NCBI RefSeq assembly: GCF_048771995.1
Contig: NC_133030.1
Coordinates: forward strand, 58,064,001 to 58,128,000
Reading direction: 5' to 3'
Origin: Taeniopygia guttata
Taxonomy: Eukaryota > Chordata > Aves > Passeriformes > Estrildidae
DNA: 64,000 nucleotides
Part shown: one piece after another, positions 56,152-64,000 of the stretch
Layout: each line of letters begins with the position of its first letter
Position numbering within the stretch: position 1 is the first letter of the stretch
The notes under the pieces: model-generated
The model's input: only the letters and a program-made list of their open reading frames with translations
Databases searched by the model: none
Told to the model about the DNA's origin: nothing
Program-made: the position numbers and the translations under genes

Positions 56152-56568
56152 CGCCGCCGGCCGAGCCCGCCGCGCTCCCCCGCGCAGCCCGGCGAACTCC
56201 CGCCGCTGCCCCGCCGCGGTGCTTCCCCCTTTTCCCCGGCGTTGGCAGCGCTGGGAGAAGGCGGGGACGCGCTCCGGGAGCGCGGTCTCTCCATCCGCGC
56301 CCCCCGCGCAGCGATGTCCCGCGGGGGGCGCGGGCGGTGCCGAAGGTGCAGCCGGCACCGAGGGAACAAAGGCGGCGGCGGCGGCGGGGAACAAAGAGCG
56401 GCAGGTACCGGCGCGGCGGAGGGCGCGGGCAGCGGAGCGGGGCGGCGGCACCGGCCGGCCGGGGCATAGGGGCCGGACCGGGCGGGCAGCGCCGCCGCTC
56501 CCGCACAAAGGCGCAGCCGGAGCCGCGCTGCAACTTCCCGCGGGCGGGTCCCGGCGGGGCAGACTCAC

Positions 56569-56700
56569 CGCGGGCGCAGTCCCGGCATCGGCGGCGGGCG
56601 CGGGTGGCGAGGGCGGGAGGGAGGAGGAGGAGGAGGAGGAGGAGGAAGGACGGAGCGGCCGCTCCCCGCCCCGGCCGCTGCCAGCGAACGAGCGCGCTCC
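56569..56700 (-). other. SYNE2: Candidate noncoding first exon of SYNE2 (5' end not defined)
   Basis: On the minus strand a near-perfect donor (GCG|GTGAGTCT) has its GT at 56568-56567, so the exon would end at 56569. Upstream on the minus strand are a (GGA/TCC)n tract and GC boxes. The upper boundary given here is only a guess. An alternative first exon ending at 56868 uses the donor CCG|GTGAGCG. Either would splice to the ATG exon at 39190 or 39201 across a 17-kb intron. Confidence 0.4.
56620..56647. repeat. (GGA)n microsatellite near the candidate first exon
   Basis: About nine GGA units form a purine-only run on the plus strand, pyrimidine-only on the SYNE2 sense strand. It lies just upstream (minus strand) of the 56568 donor. 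It may lie in the 5' UTR or core promoter. Such tracts can adopt non-B DNA, but nothing here proves a role. Confidence 0.85.
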
Positions 56701-58984
56701 CCGCCCGCGGGCCGGAGGGCGGCGCGGCCGCGGCTCCCGCAGCCCGGCCCGGCCCCGCCTCCGCCGCCGGGAGCGCCCCCCGCCCGCGGGACGCCCCGGC
56801 ACGGCCGCGGGTCGCGGGGTGCCCGGCCGGAGGAGGGGAGCGGCTCCCCGCGGCCGCCTGCGCTCACCGGCCTTGGCTCCGTGTGCGGCGCTTCCCGCTG
56901 TTTTCCCTCCCGGCGCTGCTCATCCCGCCCCTCGTGGACAGCCGGGCAGGGCCACAGGCGCTCTGTGTCCATGTGCTTCAGAGGAAGGACTTGTGCTGGA
57001 AGTAAGAAGACCTGTGTGTTGTAGGAACCGTTTTATGGTCTGGGAATGTTTGGGGTTACAGGTGATAGACAGAAATAAAATCGTCACAGATGTGCAGCAC
57101 CCCCAAATCAAATTTACCACGTCATTGGAGACTTCTCCAGTTTCTGCACAGCTTCCACAGCCCTCCCCAAGCTGAGCTCTCCTCATCTCAGGCACAGACC
57201 CCAGGTATGACCCTTTTACCTCTCTCTTCCAGATTCAGACTTTCATCAAGTTTAGGGACAGCATCATCTGGCTGTGCCAAGTCAGAACTCTGGAAGGCAG
57301 ATGGGGGTCAGTTATGTAAACATAAGTTGTGGGTCTTTTTATAGAACTCAGTTGAGGGTTTGTGGAGGAGGAAAAAGAAGGAATTCCTTGTATTTGTCCC
57401 ATTTTTTACTGGATATCTTTTGGCTGTAGACTTCACAAAGTGAGAAGATACAAATATTGGGATTAAACTGTTTTACACACCCAGAGGTCAGCCAGCTATT
57501 CAAAGGAAATATAACTTTCCAAAAGCCACTTCCTGCCAGTGTGAATACATTGTGCTTCTCCTCAATCTGTGCTGGTAAAACATCAACCACCTTAAAGGAG
57601 GGAAGCGAGTAAGATCCTTTATTTGAAGACTACAAAACCAAATGTGCCTGCTTACTCAAGCTTCTCTTTATACCCATAGATCTGCCTAAAGAAATTCTGC
57701 AAGATTTGTAGCCCTGATTTTCTGCAAGGAAATTTTTCATTTCCAGGCAAAAGTGAATCCTGCTCCCTTTCAGTGTCATTTCAGCTGGAGCCTGAGAATG
57801 CACTGACTTGCAGAAGCAACAATCAGAGCTGGCTACGACTTGACCGCCCTGCCTTGGTAAACACCTGGTCAAAATCATCAAAATCGTGCTTTGTTGCCAT
57901 CCTGGCAACAAACCAACCCGTGATGTTTCTTTGTGTACTTTTTAAACTTGTTTTAGTGAGGATTAACTAATGTTTGTATAGTGTTTGTATAGTGACACAG
58001 CTCTCTGGTGCTCCATGGACACAGCTGAAGGCAAAGGCCTTCGGGCTATGCTGTGGTTTCCTAATTCCTGTGTTAAGGCTACTGTAATGCATATCCTCAA
58101 AGTGAAATAAACATTTCTGACTGATTTATGACTTTTGACTGACAGTTTTCTTGTTCTAGAGGAAGGAGAAAAGAAGATACAGTATCAGAAGCAAGCTGCA
58201 ATACTTGAAGAGTTATTTCAAGTCCCCTGTTGATCACTTGAGGGTCTTGCACATGCTATGAAATTCACCAGAAGTCGTCTCATGGAGCCTTGATCTTTAA
58301 TGCCTTGGAGAACACCATCCCACATTATCTCTCCATGTTCTTCTCACTGACTTCACCCTGCCATGAATCACAGGGCTCCTCATCCCAGCATACACAGCAC
58401 AGGTCCCAGCCCAAGGTGCTTGTTTTCACTCCAGTTACACATTTCATAACTCGCTTGTAAAGCACTTTGAAGATATGACACTGAGTGTTGCTAGCACAAA
58501 ATGGTATTGTTGGACAGGTTTAACATGAGCAATTAAACAGTAATTCCATAAAAAAGGTGTGAGACACAAAGTTAGAATTAAGTCATATATGCCTACTTTG
58601 TATCCAAATCTTCAGGCTGTTGATTGTCTGAAAATAAGCTTTCATCTCGTCACTGACAGGTACATGGGTGCTGCCAGCAAGGATAGCAAGTGGCTGACAG
58701 GGATCAGGCTTTGTGGAAGGTGAAGATCTGGAAGCTGTGAGAGCAGGGCTCTTTCCTGCTTTCTATGGCTGTCCGAAATGAGCTGCCTGGATGGATGCAC
58801 AGACCCCTGGGGAAAAGCCCTACAGAGCAGCACTGTCAGGCAGTGATGGATATAACTGCAGTGGGGATGAGGAGCTCTCACAATTCCCGTGAAATTCTCT
58901 CCTGAAAGAGGGTCTGATCAGTGCAGCAGTGATTCTTGCCTCACCACCTTCCCACACCATCCAGAATGGCAAAGCCACTGAGCT

Positions 58985-59556
58985 GAATGTTTCTTGTACA
59001 TCCAGGCAGTGATTGTCCCCCTGTGCTGGGCACTGGTGAGGCCACACCTCAGATCCTGGGTTCAGTTTTGGGCCCCTCACTACATGAAAGACATTGAGGG
59101 GCTGGAGCATGAACAGAGGAGGGCAACAGAGCTGGGTGAGGGTCTGGAGCACAGGTCTGGTGAGGAGCAGCTGAGGGATCTGGGGATGTTTAGCCTGGAG
59201 AAAGGGAGACTCAGGAGACCTTACCACTCTACAGCTCCCTGACAGGAGGTTGTAGCCAGGTGAGGGTCAGGCTCTGCTTCCAGGGAGCAAGGGACAGGAC
59301 AAGAGGAAACTGCCTTGAGTTGCACCAGGGGAAGTTCACACTGGATATTAGGAAAAATTTCTGTACTGAAAGGGTTGTGAGGCATTGGAACAGGTTGCCC
59401 AGGGAAGTGGTGGAATCTCCATCCCTGAAGTGTTAACAAAGATGTGTGGCTGTGGCACCTGGGGACTGGGTTTAGTGCTGGATGTCATGGTGCTGTGTTA
59501 ACAGTTGGACTCAATGACCTCAGAAGTCTTTTCCAGTCGTAATTGGAAGATTGGTC
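58985..59556 (+). mobile_element. CR1 LINE 3' end, plus orientation
   Basis: It contains the standard CR1 tail phrases in order: TGGGCACTGGTGAGGCCACACCTC, GGGTTCAGTTTTGGGCCCCTCACTAC, GGAGAAAGGGAGACTCAGG, TTGCCCAGGGAAGTGGTGGAATC and GTTGGACTCAATGACCTCAGAAG. It is 5'-truncated, with no intact reverse transcriptase. The terminal octamer repeat is degenerate (ATTGGAAGATTGG). Confidence 0.9.
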
Positions 59557-61563
59557 CATAGGTCCCACAGGGCTCAACAGCATGAGCTTCATGGTAGGAC
59601 ATTCCTTCCATAATGCAGAATTTGTATGTCTAGATTCCAGCACTGGAGGAAGATCAAATGTCCCCAAATCCCAGCCCCAGTCTAGATAAAGTGTTAACTC
59701 TGAACGATTGTGATGGCTGTGTAAGCTAATTTTGTTTGGATACTCCAAGTTATGTTTGCTCTGCAGTCTGCCAGGAGAAACCTTTGGCTTAGTGACCCTC
59801 CTCTTTCCCCTGCGTGCAGCCCCCCCTGTGCTGTGCTGGCACGGTGTGAGTGCTGGAGTTGGAGCTGGGAACCAGATGAAAGTTTGTCCTGAAGAAGAAT
59901 AGTTTGTTTTGATCTGGATTGCTCCCAGGGTTTGATTGTGGTGTGGACACACAAAGAGGTATGTCAGCACGACAGAGGGGGCAGCAGGATCTAGCACAGG
60001 GACAGGAATGCACAGCAGACACTGGAGTTGGGAACATGACACTAAGCAAGAAGAGATCAGCACTGTGCCAGAAACATCAGCCTCTGTGCTCAGCTGCTCT
60101 CTGCTCACCCCATCCCTTGCAGGAGAGAGAACTGGGAAAGGGGAAGAAGGGGTGACAGTAGAAACTCACCTTTGGACTTTCCAAAGGACCTTCCACTCTG
60201 CTGGTGCAGCAACACCAAGGAAGTACGGATGCAGTTTTGCAGGCACCATTTTTGGTGGCAGTGATTTGATGGACCAGTCGGGTTATGCTCCCTCTGTTGT
60301 GCTGGTGCAGCTCTTTGTGCTGTTGTGTTGTCAAACAGACCAGGAAACTGCTTTAAAAAAGCAGCACCTCCCCTCCTCAGTTATTTTTACCCTGGCTCAG
60401 TTCCCAGACACAATTCACCTTGTCCCCACTGAGGTGCAACTGGAGGAAGAGTGCTGGAGTGGGAAAGTGTAGCCAGAAGCAATAAAACAGGGGTCTGCCT
60501 AAACCCACTGTGCCCCTCAAAAAATGCCTGTGGCCCAACACCTTGGGGGGAGTTTCCCTTCAGCAATCACAGCCAGCTTGTTTGTCAGAATTAGAGAGAT
60601 CAAAAAAGAGGAAAGGAAGGTTGAATCCATGCAGGCACATGCAACATTTGCATACTATTTTCCTCTGGAAAACATAAAAGGAAATGTGACAGTAATCATG
60701 TTAGAAATGCTCCCTGTATCCCTCCCATTTGATCTAAGCTCTGTGTATGACACTGTCCCTGGCATGTAAGAAGGCTCCGGCTGATCGCCGGGCACTGCTG
60801 CTGCCTCCAGCACCCAGCTCTTTCTGCTGAAGTCAGTGGAAACACTGTGATGGTCACAGGTGCCCATGCCTAAATGCTCTGTTAGGTCACCAGCTAATTT
60901 TAGGACAGAGGAGCTCAGTTCCAAAAGAGTAAAATAGGTTAATAACACTTAAATCGCAGCAAATCTGTAGGAAATCTCCTGGAATAGGTCCATAATTAGC
61001 AAATCTACACTTCTTAAAGAAGAAATCCTCATATTTTCTTCAGTTCCCTTCTTCCCTCGATTTTACCTGTGGATTGTGGTTTGTGTGGCTAAAACAGGAT
61101 GAACTGAAGACTTCTACACTTAGAGATTAGCACCTGAACCTTATGACAGCATCCAGGAGCCAGAACCATGCACTTACATCTTTCTATACTGGATTGCATT
61201 AGGGAGGTGTTTACTGTCTTAAAGAAAATAGTGCTGGTGTGAACTCCCAGATTTTTTAGAGCTAAGGCACTGGATTCTGCTCTTCCAGAGGCACATCCCA
61301 GGTTAGTCTCCTGAGGACAGGCACCTGCCATCTGAACTGTGCAGGGATCATTTTGCTCTATTTGTACTGCAGGCATCATGTGTAAATAAAGGTTTCCACT
61401 CTGTTTTCCCACCTCCAAAAGTGCACCAGCTTCTCAGTTACAGGTGAGGAAGGTTTGTTACACAAAGAAACAGTAATTCAGGTTTCACCCTGAAAATTAA
61501 AATTCAAAGGTGATCATCCCTATCCCTCAATTCCATCTTAGTGGGTTTTTTTGGATTGCAGGT

Positions 61564-62275
61564 TGTCTTAGGTTGCAATGCAAGATGTAACAAGGAGTAT
61601 GTATTCTATCACCAGCTGTTGAAACCAGGTGGAGCAATGTTCTTTATCTTTTCCATGACCCATCCCTCATAACTCCAGGGAGGGATATCCTCTATTAGTG
61701 GGCCAGCTGTTAAAACCTGGTGGGGTTTATCTCTTCCACAAGCCATCCTCTCTCAAGGAGATCTCTTCTGTTAATGGGCTATTGAGTGTCCCTGCATGAC
61801 TGATAAAATTACATCATCCCACTGGGAGATGCTCCGCCCAGGGGGAGGAGCCAAACATTCCTACCTGGATAAAAATTTGAGATTTGGAACATCAGGGGAG
61901 CTTGTTTCCACTGGATTCCCAGTGGAAGATGAGGCCTATCTACCTACCACCACTGGACCTTCAGAAGAAAATGACATCCTTCTACAGGATCCCTGCTCCA
62001 ACAAAACCACACCTCTCACTGCAGGAGCACTGCAGCCACCATTTAACCAGACTGCTACCAACACCCTGACCCACAGGGTGTCAGGTCGGATTCTGACTCT
62101 GTCTTTTGTATTACCACATTTTTATTTTATTTATTTTAATTTTCCTAGTAAAGAACTGTTTTTCCTATTCCCATATCTTTGCCTGAGAGACCCTTAATTT
62201 AAAATTATAATAATTTGGAAGGAGTGGGTTTACATTTTCCATTTCAAGGGAGGCTCCTGCTTTCCTTAGCAGAGA
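61564..62275 (+). mobile_element. LTR, avian ERVL-like, upstream of SYNE2
   Basis: Begins TGTCTTAGGTTGCAATGC. It ends near AGGCTCCTGC..CCTTAGCAGAGA after the phrase TTTACATTTTCCATTTCAAG, typical of avian ERVL LTR ends (the usual terminal ACA reads AGA here). A TATA-like GGATAAAAAT lies at about 61868, and the AT-rich U5-side segment includes TAGTAAAGAAC. About 710 bp. No internal coding region is adjacent. The 133-residue ORF inside it is not a gene. Confidence 0.7.
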
Positions 62276-64000
62276 CCTGTCTTTTCAAGCCAAGGCACAG
62301 GTATTTACTGAGGGTATTTACCTCTGCTTTGTTTAAGTCCTGCTTCAGGTACTGAAGTGCCTTTGTGGATCCCACTTGAAACCTTGCATTCCTGATTGGC
62401 TTAGTGGGCTTAGCAGACTGTGTTTTAGGAGTCTGTTGGACTCTTGATAAGATCAGGTCAAGGTTTTACAGACTTTTAGGAGCCCATAAGACCTTGACCC
62501 AACCTTATCAGTAAATTCAGGCAAGGTTTTGGATTCAGAATCCCCTTATCTTAAACTCAAACATTTATCCACTTTTTTCACTTACATTAGTCAGTGTAAC
62601 AAAACATAATACCCCTTCTATCCTTGGACTGTCACAGCTGCAGCCCTTGTGTTTATAAGAGCACTGTAATGAGCCTGCAGTCAGGACCACACCAGTCTTG
62701 TCAGCTTTGCCCTCGTGCTCCAAGGCTGGCTGTGCCTCCCACGCACTCTGTATCTCACCAGCAGCTTGGCATCTCACTTTTGGCTCTATTTCTCAGAAGC
62801 TGTGTGAGGGAAACCTGCCAAGAAACACTACTCAGCTGACCATAGCAGAAGCTTGAGAAACACAATGGTCAAATGCCAGGTCTGGATTCAGGAACCCAGA
62901 GCACGGATGAGGGAATAACAGCAGCTGGACAAGCAGCTTTGTAAAAGAGCTCCAACGGCAGCTGCAAACTCAGGTGCTTGTAAAACAAAACTGAGCAGCA
63001 GAAGGCAAGCAAGGGCTTGGGCATTTTCCTCTTGCTGGCCTCTTCTCACCCCTGAAGCACTTTCACTGAGGCCCAGACAAGACCTGCAGGAGTTTCATTT
63101 TCAGCAGTGTTTTAATCCCCTTTTAAGCCTTTCCTTGCCACCTCCAAGAATGGAAAGGAATCTAAGAGGAAAAAAACCTTCCTCTGTAGTTGCAGGTATT
63201 GATGGTTCTAGGACACACCTGGGCTGAGGACTGCAGAAACCACATCAGGACATGGAAACACTGGATGAGGCACCCTTCTCACCCCTCCATGGTCAGGCAA
63301 AGTTCCCTTCAGCAGCTCCCAGGCAGCAGCAGTTTGCTTTGCCTCTGCTTCCCCTGCACACTGACATATCTTGGGTGGATACAGCCCATTTTCAACCATG
63401 ATTCAGTGGAGAACAAAAAAGCTCTCAAGGGTAGGAAGTGGGGCTAAGGCTTCTTTGGAAGCAGGATTTAGTAATCCCAGTTGCCACCTTTAAAAATCAG
63501 TGCCCTTTGGGCCCCAGCCAGCCCTCAGCTCTGTCAACATCTTTACTGCCAACTTTACTAACAGTCACACAAATGTAAATCTACTGTGAGAAGAGGATTA
63601 AGCCCATTCTGGTTTTATGGCCTATGAAATGTCTCCTGCCCTGCTGCCACTGTGCAGTGATACATAACACAGAAAAGGGGAATTCAGGCTGCTACTCTGT
63701 CCTCAGAATTTTACAGGAAAAAAAATGTAATTCCAGAAACTTTACCAGCCAGCCAAATGCAAATGCATAAAAGGGTTTTTCTAAGGCAGAAGCTAAAGGC
63801 TTGTACCTTGCCAGATGCTGGTTGAAGTACATTTTTTTTTTTTCCTCAAAATAAGATTATCAACAGCAATTTTCCAAGCATTCAAGTTCAGGATTTTGTC
63901 TGCAAGGGGATTAAAGCTCAGGCAAACATCAGCCTGCCTGAACACTGCCCTGCTCCATGTACTGCTCCCACTTGGGATGAGACGTGTAGGGGGCCATGTA

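Larger units (their letters stand above)
39202..56568 (-). other. SYNE2 first intron (17.4 kb), no coding sequence seen
   Basis: This lies between the candidate noncoding first exon and the ATG exon. It holds a short CR1 fragment (40439-40500), a CR1 3' end (about 40850-41470), another short CR1 fragment (about 54340-54405), a GC-richer patch (about 46840-47300), and A-runs and TTAA repeats (42176-42194). Its upper end runs into the CpG island and minisatellite. Small plus-strand ORFs do not resemble known proteins. Confidence 0.65.
55600..56945 (-). promoter_or_regulatory. SYNE2: CpG-island promoter of SYNE2
   Basis: A very GC- and CpG-dense block of about 1.3 kb in otherwise AT-rich DNA. 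It contains several GC-box-like (Sp1) strings such as ccccgcccc at about 56667 and ccccgcc at about 56752. It sits upstream of the SYNE2 ATG exon on the minus strand. Two strong minus-strand splice donors (GTGAGT-type, at 56568 and 56867) fall inside it, as expected for noncoding first exons. There is no clear TATA box. Exact transcription starts cannot be read from sequence. Divergent plus-strand transcription is possible. Confidence 0.75.
57000..64000. other. Upstream intergenic DNA, no gene supported
   Basis: Beyond the CpG island I see no exon of a recognisable gene on either strand. The segment contains a CR1 3' end (about 58985-59556), an ERVL-type LTR (61564-62275), a symmetric 9-bp palindrome (57891-57911), and AATAAA at about 58108 on the plus strand that could end a divergent transcript. 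In mammals SGPP1 is the next gene on this side of SYNE2, but nothing here shows it. Confidence 0.6.

Noticed and set aside
55711..57175. Long plus- and minus-strand ORFs (up to 450 residues) across the CpG island, rich in Pro, Arg, Ala, Gly and a repeated ARSEPAPS-type peptide
   Set aside because: They are open in several frames at once because of high GC and the 11-bp repeat. No domain, no conserved start, and overlapping ORFs on both strands.
61796..62197. 133-residue ORF in the upstream region
   Set aside because: It lies entirely inside the ERVL-like LTR. It is LTR sequence, not a gene.
1..64000. tRNA, rRNA, snoRNA, CRISPR arrays, bacterial operon features
   Set aside because: Nothing resembling these was seen. 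The sequence is vertebrate nuclear DNA.

Overview
The window is vertebrate nuclear DNA from a bird. The evidence is chicken-repeat-1 (CR1) LINE 3' ends, avian-type endogenous retrovirus LTRs, short coding exons separated by compact introns, and a CpG-island promoter. The LTR types look most like those of songbirds, but I infer that from memory and cannot confirm the species.

One protein-coding gene is recognisable: the 5' part of SYNE2 (nesprin-2, a giant nuclear-envelope spectrin-repeat protein), read on the minus strand. Its CpG-island promoter lies at about 55.6-56.95 kb. The ATG is in an exon at 39079-39190. From there 32 coding exons (C1-C32) step down the coordinates to 182. Every exon shown has an AG acceptor and a GT donor (one donor is GC), the codon phases agree from exon to exon, and together they encode about the first 1,614 residues. 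The rest of the gene lies beyond coordinate 1.

Layout. 182-16235: spectrin-repeat rod exons C14-C32. 17816-23436: end of the second calponin-homology (CH) domain and the first rod exons (C8-C13). 23881-28621: the two CH domains that form the actin-binding head (C2-C7). 28622-39078: the 10.5-kb intron after the ATG exon, carrying two solo LTRs and a candidate conserved noncoding block. 39191-56568: a 17.4-kb intron after the noncoding first exon, with CR1 fragments and a GC-rich patch. 55.6-56.95 kb: the CpG island, with a 12-copy 11-bp minisatellite. 57-64 kb: upstream intergenic DNA with one CR1 3' end and one ERVL-like LTR, and no supported gene.

The encoded part would bind F-actin through its tandem CH domains and begin the long rod that ends, outside the window, in the membrane-anchored KASH domain at the outer nuclear membrane. 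The points most worth checking are a weakly marked exon (14796-14923) with competing acceptors on the next exon, a GC-AG intron at 7311-7316, the CpG-island minisatellite, and a predicted upstream ORF overlapping the start codon. I found no sign of an unknown multi-gene system.
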